Shown here one piece after another: positions 46,263 through 56,224 of a DNA stretch of 64,000 bases. Origin of the DNA: Sequoia sempervirens (taxonomy: Eukaryota; Streptophyta; Pinopsida; Cupressales; Cupressaceae); the NCBI GenBank assembly GCA_007258455.2, contig VDFB02275546.1, positions 1-64,000 on the forward strand. The letters are read 5' to 3'. The notes under the pieces were generated by a model that was not told the origin of the DNA, searched no databases, and worked only from the letters and a program-made list of their open reading frames with translations. The position numbers and the translations under genes were made by a program. Numbering within the stretch: the stretch's first letter is position 1; each line of letters starts with the position of its first letter.

Positions 46263-47625
46263 TGTAGAAACCCCTATTCTGACTGTTCTAGAAATTGAAT
46301 TTTTTTTTTGTTTGTTTTGATTTTTTTGTATTTTTTTGCTTGCAGGTATAAAATGCGATTTTGAAAGAAATTGCTTGTAAAAATTAAATAAAATATTACA
46401 ACACTAAAAATGATGGAAACTACTGGATCTATTGATGCCAGAATATTTATTGACCTCCTAGATTGATTACAATTAAGATCTGATAACATGCAAATTGAAA
46501 AGCAACAATATTTTGATGAAACCCTGATTATTGCAGCAAACTGGAATGCCCTTGGAATGGTACGACCCTCATATAAATCAACTTCTCCTTCCGTCTGTTG
46601 TTTGCAATTGGATCCAGAAGAAACTGCACCCCTGTTGGTGAAGATAGACTGCTAGAATGAAAGGCGTTTCACCTTGGATGAAGAGTACGACCTGTACTTG
46701 AAAAGTACGGCCCTACAATAGCAAGTATGGCTCAACAACAACAACAATGGATTTGTACAGCCCTTGAAAGAGGTGTCCAAATCTTGGAAAATGGGTGCCT
46801 AGAAATGAAGAACCCTTTCAGATGAATTCCTAACCAAAAAACCTGAAGATGCAATCTCTATATAAGTTCTATGATAACCTTTGAATGAAGCTACCTCTCT
46901 GATAAGTAATAAATCAGCTGATATTTCACAGCCTCTAAACTGCAACACTGAAGATGGCTCGTTCTCCAATGCCAAAAGACAACTGAAACCCTTGGCTCTG
47001 TTCTCTAGAAAAATGCTTGATCAAAAAATTGATTTCATAACATAATGAGCTCCTTTCCTAATGAAATCCTTATATTCTTCAAAACGTCGACTTCTCTCCC
47101 AAAAAGCATCATTTAAATAAAGTTTGAACTTTTCTTTTAATTTTTCCAAAGTCTTGAACACACTTTTAATTATAAAATATAATTGAAAAGTGGCCCCTTC
47201 TCCATGATGGTCGACCCTTTTAAAAATCACTTAAGTTATAATATTAAAAAATATTATAACTTTATAATATAAGCTTCAAAATAATTAATATTTAGTTTGA
47301 CAGATAAATATTAATATCTTCCTCAAAATAAATCTGATTAACGAACCGTCTGAAGCTGGTGAATAAGTGATTGAATTTGCATACGACCAGACCATACTAC
47401 TAAAAATAGCAGGGGTGCTCCGCTGAGTGACTTTACTTACTAAAAATAGCAAGTCAAGCAAATGATGTCCGAACGACCCCGAACGAAAGCCAAACTGGTA
47501 AATTCTGACAACTGAAGCCAAGCCAAGCTCCAACAAGACCCTCTATCCATCCTATCAGCCTACGAGGGTTGCATAATAGGCTAATCTTAATCACTGAGAA
47601 ATGTTAACTAGAAGGGGACATGACA
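46263..47625 (-). repeat. 3' LTR of chromovirus
   Basis: TGTAGAAACC to CATGACA on the plus strand, 1363 bp, matching 52416-53778 along its length. Contains a perfect 13-bp stem, 4-base-loop hairpin at 47233-47262, also present in the other LTR. Confidence 0.93.
47233..47262. repeat. Perfect 13-bp hairpin in chromovirus LTR
   Basis: aagttataatatt, loop aaaa, aatattataactt. The same structure is at about 53386-53415 in the other LTR. It could be a structural or promoter element, or simply AT-rich symmetry. Confidence 0.8.
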
Positions 47626-47966
47626 GTCTGCCCCTCCTGAAATTGCTTGTCCTCAAGCAATCTCAACTTCGGATGCTACAAAATCTCCTCACTCTCCCAC
47701 GTAGCATCCTCCACTGGTAAATCTCTCCATTTCACCAAATATTCCCTGATATTCCTCCTGCACAACTGTCTCTCTCTGTACTCCAGGATAGACTGAGGTA
47801 CTAAGACCAACTTTCCCTCATCATCTAAGGGAGGTAATACTGCTAAAGGTACCACACGATGCCCTAACACCTTCTTGAGACGTGACACATGAAAAACATT
47901 GTGGACCTTACTATCCATCGGAAGCTCTAGCTCATAAGCCACCTCTCCAACACGCCTCAAAATCAT
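47604..47966 (-). pseudogene. pol: Chromovirus integrase C-terminus and chromodomain
   Basis: Minus strand: ILRRVGEVAYELELP and VHNVFHVSRLKKVLG (GPY/F-type end of integrase), then the chromodomain ILEYRERQLCRRNIREYLVK and WRDLPVEDATWESEEIL, and the tail crosses the PPT to a TAA at 47604. One TAG at 47676 interrupts the end. Chromodomains in this family are thought to steer integration to particular chromatin. The aromatic W in VKW and the ATWE motif are kept. Confidence 0.88.
47626..47640 (-). promoter_or_regulatory. Polypurine tract of chromovirus
   Basis: The minus strand reads TCAGGAGGGGCAGAC directly before the LTR start TGTCATG. The pol reading frame passes through it into the LTR, stopping at 47604. 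Confidence 0.75.
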
Positions 47967-48035
47967 GAAAGGACCATAATACCATGGCTTAAGCTTCTCT
48001 GAACCACTCTTCCTAAGAGTAGACTGATGGTAGGG

Positions 48036-49180
48036 CTATAGCATGAGATATACCATGTCTCCCACCTCAAAAGATTTCTCTATCCTCTTCTTATTTGCGT
48101 ACTGCTTCTGTTGATTCTGTGCCTTAGCAATATTTTCCTTGAGAGCCCTCATAGTGTCCTGACTCTCCTGCAATAAATCACCAGCACTTAGCACTCTACT
48201 GTCACTCAGTGGCAAATCCAGAAAACTAGGTGCCTCATAACCGTACAGCGCCATGAAGGGGGACATCTGAATGGTCATGTGAAAAGTAGTATTGTAGCAA
48301 TACTCGCACAAATATATCCACTTGACCCACACCTTTTGCTGCCCTGCAATGTAGTTCCTGAGGTAACCTCCACCCATTTGTTCACTATTTTTATCTGACC
48401 ATCGGTCTGCGGGTGGTAACTGGTGCTCGGTGTAAGCTTGGTCCCACAAAGTCTGAACACCTCCTGCCAGAAGTGACTCAAGAACCGACTATCCCTATTG
48501 CTAACTATGCTCCGAGGAAACCCATGTAATCTGAAAACCTCATGGAAGAAAACCTCTGCTACTTGTGTAGCTGTGTAAGTGGTGGTGATCAAAAATAAGT
48601 GGGCATACTTCATCAGCCGATTCACAACTACATATATACAATCCCATCCCTGGGCTTTGGGCTAGCCCGTAATAAAATCCATCGACAGGCATTCCCACTT
48701 CCTATTAGGAATTGGAAGTGGCTGCAACAATCCTGTCGGGTACGTGTTCTCCTGCTTGTTCTGCTAAAAAATAGGGCACTCATGCACATATTGAAGAACA
48801 TCTGTCTTAAGACCCTTCCATGTAAACCTTTCCCTAATCTGTCTATATGTTTTAAAATACCTAGGATGTCCTGCTGTGGGTACGTCATGAAAGGCTCACA
48901 TAATAGTGTTCTTCATATCAGATCGTGGGATCAAGAAAATCCTATTCTTGTAAATGATCAAGTCATTCACAAGTGTGTACATGGTGTCAACCATCGATCC
49001 CTCAACAATACCCGATGCCCAAGTATCCTTGGCATACTCTTCCACAATCAAATGCCTCCAATCCTCAGCAATGTGTACCATAGAACTCAGATAAGGCCTG
49101 CGTGAGAGGACGCCAGCCACTACATTCTGGGTGCCTTTGATGTAGGTGATATCAAAGTCATATGACTGTAACTTACTCAC
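48036..49180 (-). pseudogene. pol: Chromovirus integrase, two catalytic residues lost
   Basis: Minus strand, same register as RT until a one-base frameshift near 48385. HHCC finger region: HPRYFKTYRQIRERF and HECPIF. Core: first Asp kept in LSMDFITG (near 48680); the second motif reads S-N-R-D (codon at 48497-48499, Asn for Asp) and the third reads DGQIKIVNKW (codon 48389-48391, Lys for Glu). Both changes are G-to-A on the coding strand. After the frameshift comes YNTTFHMTIQMSPFMALYGY. By family knowledge the enzyme could not integrate DNA. Confidence 0.85.
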
Positions 49181-49189
49181 CCACTTTTG

Positions 49190-50251
49190 CTAACGGTCAT
49201 TTAAATCTCGCTGCCCTAGGAAATGCCTCAAGCTATTGTGATAAGTTTTTATACAAAACTTGCTACCCACGATATATTGCCTAAATTTGGCCAAAGCATG
49301 CATTATGGCCAGCATCTCCTTATCATAAATACTGTAAAGCCTCTCTGGTCCTCTGAGTTTTCTGCTCTCATAAATAATCAGGTGCTTGTCCTGCATAAGC
49401 ACTGCTCCAATGCCCTCACCAGAAGCATCACACTGAAGCTCAAAAGGCTTCATAAAATCTGGCAGTGCCAACACTGGACACGTAGTCATCAACTCCTTGA
49501 ACCTCACAAAACACTCCTGTGCCTCTGGAGTCTAATAGAATGCACCTTTTTTCAACAAATCCGTCATAGGTGATGCATGGTGTGAATAACCATTCACAAA
49601 TATGCGATAGAAACCACATAACCCAAGGAATCCTCGCAGCTGTGTAAGGTTCGCTGGAGTAGGCCAATCTAAGATAGCACGGATCTTCTCAAGATCCATC
49701 CGCACTCCCTCTGCACTGATGATATGGCCTAAATATAACAACTCAGTCATCCCTAAATCACACTTGGACTCCTTGGTGTACAAGGACTCCCTCTCCAAAA
49801 TGCTGAGTACTGTATCTAGATGAGCCAAATGCTCCTGCCAAGTCCTGTTGTAAATCAGAATATCATCGAAGAAGACAAGTACATATCTCCTCAGATGTGA
49901 GTGGAAGACCCTATTCATGGTGGACTGGAATGTTTCTGGAGCGTTGGTCAGCCCAAATGGCATCATCACAAACTCGAAGTGTCCACAATGACAACAGAAA
50001 GCAGTCTTCTCCACATCCTGCTCACGGACTCTAATCTGGTGATATCCCGATCTCAAGTCTATCTTCGTGAAATAACAGGCACCATGGAGCTCGTCAATAA
50101 GCTCATCTATACGAGGTATGGGATACCTATTTTTGATGGTCCTCTTATTCAAGACTCTGTAATCGATGCACATATGAAGTGTACCATCTTTCTTCTTCAC
50201 TAGGACAACTGAAGAAGCAAATGGTGATTTACTTGGTCGAATGTGACCCAT
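49190..50251 (-). pseudogene. pol: Chromovirus reverse transcriptase and RNase H
   Basis: Minus strand. RT: SPFASSVVLVKKKDGTLHMC, IDYRVLNKRTIKNRYPIPRI, FTKIDLRSGYHQIRV, FGLTNAPETFQSTMNRVF, active site FFDD (49862-49873), then LGHIISAEGVRMD and LRGFLGLCGFYRIFVNGY. A TAG near 49530 replaces the Trp usual before TPEAQ. RNase H follows: LALPDFMKPFELQCDASGEG, IGAVLMQD, YSIYDKEMLAIMHAL. Domain order and motifs are standard. Single stops are the main damage. Confidence 0.9.
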
Positions 50252-50539
50252 AGCAAGCAGCTCCTTGATAGTCTTCTCTATCTCATCCTTAAGCTACTTT
50301 GGATGTCTATAAGGAGTAATCATGATGGGCTTAGCACCCTCCTCAAGCTCTATAATGTGCTCAATACCCCTGTCTGGAGGCCTCCCTAGTGGAATGTCAC
50401 TGAAAACCTTCTCATGCTTAACTCTCAACTGCTGAATGTCAGGATGATACTCGGTCTTATGCTATCCTTCCTGTATAGGTGTCAAAGTGCACTCTACAAC
50501 ACACTCAACCATGTCATGCCACATAAGTCTCTCCATCCG

Positions 50540-50962
50540 TCAGAAGGAAATAGTCCTGATGTTACTGTCCTGAATGGCCTTTAGGATATGTGTCTTCCCA
50601 TCCACATCAAACTGAATCTCCATGTCTTTGAGATGAAGTGTGACTTCCTCAAGGGAATGAAGCCATTTCATGCCCAAAACTAAATCAATGTCTCCCATAT
50701 TCACTACGTAATAATCAGCCTTGAATTCATAATTATTCAAGCACAAGGGGAGATCCTTAATCATACGATCACACCTGAGAGTGTAACCATCAGCCACCTT
50801 AACCCAAATGCCTTCAAACTCCTCAGTCATGAGTCCCTGTTTCTCCACAAATCTAGCATCAATAAAATTGTGGGTGGCTCCTGTGTTTAGAAGGGTGATG
50901 AATCTTTGACCTGCCAAAACTCCATGAAGTCTAAAAGATCCCTCCTGCTGAATACTAGACAA
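50540..50962 (-). pseudogene. pol: Chromovirus aspartic protease, active-site Asp to Asn
   Basis: Minus strand, same register as gag and RT. SFRLHGVLAGQRFITLL leads into N-T-G-A-T-H-N-F, where the family has D-[ST]-G-A-[ST]-H; codon 50885-50887 encodes Asn, a G-to-A change. The ILG-type box reads LVLGMKWLHSL. A normal protease would cut gag-pol; this copy could not. Confidence 0.85.
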
Positions 50963-51046
50963 CCATGCCTCCTGAATTTGGAGCTCTAACTTTGCCTCTA
51001 CCTTAGGCTCTAAAGCCTCTGATTCTAACTCCTCAAAACTCTCTTG

Positions 51047-52276
51047 CTATTTAGAACTCTTAGATTCTAAATCCTCGTAATAAGCCCACATTACTCGATT
51101 GGCCTTACCCTTAGGCCACAAAGGACAATCGTGGTTAGCATCATAGGGACCTTTGCAATAGAAGCAAAGCTTCTTCCTGCGCAAATCATTAAGAGCCTCA
51201 TGATCCAAGGGTAATGCTGATTTTCCCTTTGAGTCACTCTTAAAATCAGATTTCTCTTTGTTTTTATTGAATCCCTTATTGTCCCTAAATGAAGAAGTAT
51301 TTTTAGAGCTGAATTTGCTGGATGGTGCTGCAAACTCCATACTACGTGCCTTCTTCATAGCTTCCTGTAATGAAGGAGGATCAAATTCTTTGATCCAACC
51401 TCTCAATGGTTCCAACAATCCCTCCATGAAAATCACAACTAGACACCTCTCTGATATATTGGGAACCATCACTGACAATCGCTGGAAGTCTCCTATGTAG
51501 GACTCCAAACTACCACTCTGTCGCAACTGGGCCAATTCTCTGAAATAAGATTCAAGATCCTTCTTGTCGAATCATTCCACCAACCTATCTACGAACTCCT
51601 GGTATATGGTGATATGATCATGCTAGAGTGTCACCATCCCGTGATGCCACCAGTCATAAGCTGCTCCCTCAAGATGTAAAGTAGCATACCTAATAGCATC
51701 CTCCTCAGCCATGAGATGCAATGTGAGGAAAGTATCCAGCTTACTGATCCAGGCTTGGGCTGTAACCTTGCCACTACCATCAAACATAGCTAGGGTGAGT
51801 TTCTTTGTGGCATGCTTCAGATCAGTATTATTATATCTAGGCCTCCAATCCTGTCGATTCCCATGATTTTCTCTCCTTTGTGTGATAAATCTGTCAAAGG
51901 TGATCCTCTCTCTCACCTCTAGTGATAGTAACTCCCACTCGTCATTCGCTGCCATAAGAGTATCAGCGAACATTCCCTCTGGCTCCTCATCTGTAATAGC
52001 CTCATCGGGCTCCTATCTCACAAAAGTAGGCCGGGTGGGCCTATCTGCTATCCGTGAAACAGTCCTAGGTGCTCTCTGTGAGCCTGCATCACTCATGTTT
52101 TCGTCACGACGAGGTGACGGTCTCCTTGGTGTACCTATCCTCTGTATTGCCACTATCAACTGTTGTAGCACATTAGTAACCTGCTGTTGACCTGTCCGTA
52201 AATCTCTAAGAGTGTGTAGGACTTATGCATCATCATTATCCCTAGGGTTTCGAGGAATCTCTATTCTATTAGCCAT
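51047..52276 (-). pseudogene. gag: gag of chromovirus
   Basis: Minus strand from ATG 52276 (MANRIEIPRNPRDNDD) in one register with several stops. Basic N-terminal linker, then the gag capsid region (KLTLAMFDGSGKVTAQAWIS, FLTLHLMAEEDAIRYATLHL, GAAYDWWHH, ELAQLRQSGSLESYIGDFQ, FMEGLLEPLRGWI). The zinc knuckle has the chromovirus form C-x2-C, H-x-C (KLCFYCKGPYDANHDCPLW, about 51115-51180). Followed directly by protease in the same frame. Confidence 0.88.
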
Positions 52277-52402
52277 GGTACTCGGCTGCCTGTTCACTCC
52301 CTATTGCCTATCAATCAAGGCTCTCCTGTGAGTGTAATATCTATGAGGCCCAACCTCTTGTGGCTGCATAAGAATGCTAAATCCTCAAGATGGTAGGATT
52401 TA

Positions 52403-52414
52403 GCTCTGATACCA
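52403..52414 (-). promoter_or_regulatory. PBS of chromovirus (initiator tRNA-Met)
   Basis: The minus strand reads TGGTATCAGAGC, a perfect match to the usual initiator tRNA-Met PBS core, one base from the LTR edge at 52416. Confidence 0.92.
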
Positions 52415-52415
52415 C

Positions 52416-53778
52416 TGTAGAAACCCCTGTTCTCACTATTCTGGAAACTAAATTGTTTTTTTGTTTGTTTTGATTTTTTTGTGTTTTTTTGCTTGCAGGT
52501 ATAGAATGCGATTTTGAAAGAAATTGCTTGTAAAAATTAAATAAAATATTACAATGCTGAAAATGAAGGAAACTACTGGATCTATTGATGCCATAATATT
52601 TATTGACCTCCTAGATTGATTACAATTAAGATCTGATAACATGCAAATTGAAAAGCAACAATATTTTGATGAAAACCTGATTATTGCAGCAAACTGGAAT
52701 GCCCTTGGAATGGTACGGCCCTCATATAAATCAACTTCTCCTTCTATTTGTTGTTTGCAATTGGATCTAGAAGAAACTACACCCCTATTGGTGAAGATAG
52801 ATTGCTAGAATGAAAGGTGTTTCACCTTGGATGAAGAGTACGAACTATACTTGAAAAGTACGGCCCTGCAGCAGTAAGTACGGCTCAACAACAGCAGCAA
52901 TGGATTTGTACGGCCCTTGAAAGAGGTGTCCAGATCTTGGAAAATGGGCACCTAGAAATGAAGAACCCTTCCGGATGAATTCCTAACCAAAAAACCTGAA
53001 GATGCAATCTCTGTATACGTTCTATGATAACCTCTGAATGAAGCTACCTCTCTGATAAGCAATAAATCAGCTGATATTTCACAGCCTCTAAACTGCAACA
53101 CTGAAGATGGCTCGTTCTCCAATGCCAAAAGACAACTGAAACCCTTGGCTCCATTCTCTGGAAAAATGCTTGATCAAAAAATTGATTTCATAACATAATG
53201 AACTCTTTTCCCAATGAAATCCTTATATTCTTCAAAAAGTCGACTTCTCTCCAAAAAAGCATCATTTAAATAAAGTTCAAACTTTTCTTTTAATTTTTCC
53301 AAAGTCTCAAACACAATTTTAATTATAAAATATAATTGAAAAGTGGCCCCTTCTCCATGATGGTCGACCCCTTTAAAAATCACTTAAGTTATAATATTAA
53401 AAAATATTATAACTTTATAATATAAGCTTCAAAATAATTAATATTTAGTTTGATAAATAAATATTAATATCTTCCTCAAAATAAGTATGATTAATGAACC
53501 GTCTGAAGCTGGTGAATAAGTGATTGAATTTGCATACGACCAGACCATACTGCTAAAAATAGCAGGGGTGCTCCACTGAGTGACTTTACTTACTAAAAAT
53601 ATCAAGTCAAGGAAACGATGTCCGAACAACCCTGAACTAAAGCCAAACTGGTAAATTTTGACAATCGAAGCCAAGCCAAGCTCCAACAAGACCCTCTATC
53701 CATCCTATCAACCTACGAGGGTCGCATAATAGGCTAATCTCAATCACTGAGAGATGTCAACTGGAAGGGGACATGACA
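52416..53778 (-). repeat. 5' LTR of chromovirus
   Basis: 1363 bp, TGTAGAAACC to CATGACA on the plus strand. Pair of 46263-47625; most differences between the two are transitions. Confidence 0.93.
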
Positions 53779-54111
53779 GGACATAAAGAAGGAGCTATTG
53801 AGAATGCTATGTATTTTGTCAGCAAAAATCTACAAGGAGTTGAATTCAATTATACAGTGACAGAAAAGGAAATGCTAGCAGCGGTCTATGCCCTTAAAAA
53901 AATCAAAAAGTATATAATAGGCTATCAGATCTTTGTGCACAAAGACCATGCAACCATTAGGTACCTCATGAATAATCCCCTCATCTTAGGTATGCTAGCA
54001 AGATGGTTGTTGTTGATGCAGGATTTTGACATAACCATTGTTGATAAACTAGGGAAGGCCAATGTTGTTGCAGACTTTCTTTCAAGGTTGACTACATTAG
54101 AGGACAATTAA
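53779..54111 (+). pseudogene. pol: RNase H remainder of Athila-like element
   Basis: The frame cut at 46262 resumes here after the duplicated ggaca: GAIENAMYFVSKNLQG, FNYTVTEKEMLAAVYALKK, HKDHATIRYLMNNPL, RWLLLMQDFDITIVDKLGKA and NVVADFLSRL. The open stretch ends at TAA 54109-54111. This shows that the chromovirus landed in a coding region that was then still in frame. Confidence 0.9.
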
Positions 54112-55508
54112 GTCATTGATGAATCTTTCCCTAATGAACATTTATTTTCCATCAGTGTGCATACACCTTGGTATGCTGACATAACTAATTATCTGGTCAC
54201 AAGGAGAGTTCCTCCTCATTTCTCTCCAAAAGAGAGAAGGGTGCTCATTGAGAAAACTTTTCCTTTCTCATGGATTGCAGGATGTTTGTTCTACACTAGA
54301 CTAGACCATTTCATGAGGAGATGTGTGAGGGAAGATGAAACATATGATATATTGCATGCATGCCACAATGAACCCTGTGGAGGGAATTTTGCAACCAAGA
54401 GGACAACAATGGAAATTTTTAACATAGGATATTACTGGCCCACACTCCACAAGGATACAAGGAAATATAAAAGGAAGTGTGATGGATGCTAGAGGATGGG
54501 CAATCCAACCAAATCTAATGAGATGCCCCTTTACCCCTAGGTAGTAATCACTCCATTTGATAAATGGGGATTGGATTTTGTAGGACCCATTGATCCTCCA
54601 TCAAATGATAAATCTTATATCCTAGTCTGCATTGATTATGTAACCAAGTGGGTAGAAAATAAGGCCATGAAGCATGCAAGAGATAATAAGGATAATTTCT
54701 TTATGAGGAAATTTTCACATGATATGGGGTTCGAATGGAGATAGTGACTGATCAAGGGGCACAATTTACATCAACCCTTGTCATAACACTAGTTGATGAA
54801 TATAATGTGAGGCATAGGAAGTCTAATCCTTATCACCCTCAAGCCAATGGCCAAGTTGAGGTGATAAATAGGGAAATTGAAGCCATTCTAACCAAAATAG
54901 TGGCTATCCATAGGAAGGATTGGAAAAATAGGATGCCAAAAGTTGTTTGGGCCTATCGGACCACCTGGAAAACAACCAGAGGCTTCACTCCTTTTGAGTT
55001 ACTATATGGAAAGACAACTATGATGCCCATTGAATTTGAGCATAAGACTCTTAGGACTGCACTAGACTTAGGGATGGATATCTCCAAGGCACAAAAGGAC
55101 ATAATTATGTTGCTGAATAATTTAGATGAGATGAGAAAGACAACTTTGCATCACATAGAGGTAGTGCAGAATCAGAGAATAAAGTGGCATGACAAATTCA
55201 TAAAGGACAAGAAATTTCAGCTAGGTGATTGGGAGCTCCTTTATGACTCTAGATATCAGGATAATGTTGGTAAGTTGTAGAAAAGGTGGCTATGACCATA
55301 TGAGATTGTTGAAGTCTTTCCCAATGGAGCTGTTCAACTCACTACCATTGACCCTATGAGATTCAAGCTACTTGTCAATGGTCATTTCTCCAGGTTGTAT
55401 CACAAGCCAACTTCCAAGGAGGAATTCATGCAACAATTCACTTAGCATGAAACACCCAAACTTCCTACAGCTGAAGGAAGCGGACCTAGTGTCCCTCTTT
55501 CTGGCTAA
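54112..55508 (+). pseudogene. pol: Integrase of Athila-like element
   Basis: Zinc finger H-H-C-C at about 54350-54490 (HACHNEPCGGNF, YYWPTLHKD, CDGC). Core: Asp in WGLDFVGPIDPP (codon 54574-54576), Asp in VTDQGAQF (54750-54752), Glu in NGQVEVINREIE (54858-54860); all three catalytic residues are kept. A frameshift near 54730 separates the first two. The C-terminal part with AYRTTWKTTRGFTPFELLYG follows, then YEIVEVFPNGAVQL, and a stop near 55506. No chromodomain is seen, as expected for this lineage. Confidence 0.88.
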
Positions 55509-55535
55509 CCAAGGTATGTAAATTGTCATAATAAA

Positions 55536-55557
55536 GACTCCCACTTTTGTGGGAGTC
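55536..55557 (+). promoter_or_regulatory. Perfect 9-bp hairpin just after pol
   Basis: gactcccac, loop tttt, gtgggagtc, about 30 bp downstream of the integrase stop. It is GC-rich in AT-rich surroundings. It may be an RNA structure separating pol from the downstream ORF; function is inferred only from its position. Confidence 0.7.
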
Positions 55558-56224
55558 CACTTCTTCATTCATCCACCCATCCATCTCCCCCTTTCTCTCT
55601 CTTCCATCACTCCATCACTTCATTCCATTTCACTTTGTTCCATCTCCACCTTCATTAATTTCTCAATTGACTTCTTAAAAGGTGACTAATATTTCCTCAA
55701 TATTCTTTGCAACATATATTCCATGAATTTAGGTGCATGCACATCAATTTGTTACATCTTGTTTATCTTTTAGTGCATTTAATTAATTACTGTACATTAA
55801 TGTAGATGTTCTCCATAGCATGTAATTATCCCCTACCCTATCAAATCATCATTACCACCTCACATGTGAGGACACATGCTCAAATTTAGGTTGGGGGAGT
55901 GTGAATAACATGTCCACGTGTCAGTTCATGTTGGTCCATGTCAGCAAAATTTAAATTGAGCTAATTTTAATTATGAGTGAGGTGACAACTCACATGTGTG
56001 AGATGACATCAACCGCTGCCATTTTTTTTATCATATCCTTCATTTATTAATCCTTGTTGCATTTATTGTCCTAGTCATAATCCTAAGTCACCAAAAAGGT
56101 AAAATTCATATGACATTGGTATTGGGAATTCAACAGTGTTGCAAGAATGTGAAATTTGGGCTTTCAGACAAAGATTGCAGGAAGGGAAACCTTGTAGAGT
56201 GCTTGTTTAATTGTAGACAGTTGA
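55558..56224 (+). other. Spacer between pol and the extra ORF, with a second PPT-like site
   Basis: No coding region. Pyrimidine-rich text (55560-55660) is followed by cacatgtgagg words, then ttaggttgggggag (55886-55899) and TG. That is nearly identical to the real PPT and LTR junction at 58666-58681. A possible promoter or leader for the extra ORF could lie here. Confidence 0.55.

Larger units (their letters stand above)
46263..53778 (-). mobile_element. Chromovirus (Ty3/gypsy with chromodomain), 7516 bp
   Basis: Minus orientation. Equal LTRs of 1363 bp (46263-47625 and 52416-53778), a 5-bp TSD, a tRNA-Met PBS beside the right LTR and a PPT beside the left LTR. Gag, protease, RT, RNase H, integrase and chromodomain are in the usual order in essentially one register, with stops and one clear frameshift. 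By eye the LTRs differ at about 6% over roughly 440 aligned bases. Catalytic residues are lost in protease and integrase, so it is dead. It sits in the RNase H region of the Athila-like element. Confidence 0.93.

Noticed and set aside
48599..49105. Plus-strand 168-codon open frame
   Set aside because: Antisense of the chromovirus integrase, with no motif of its own.
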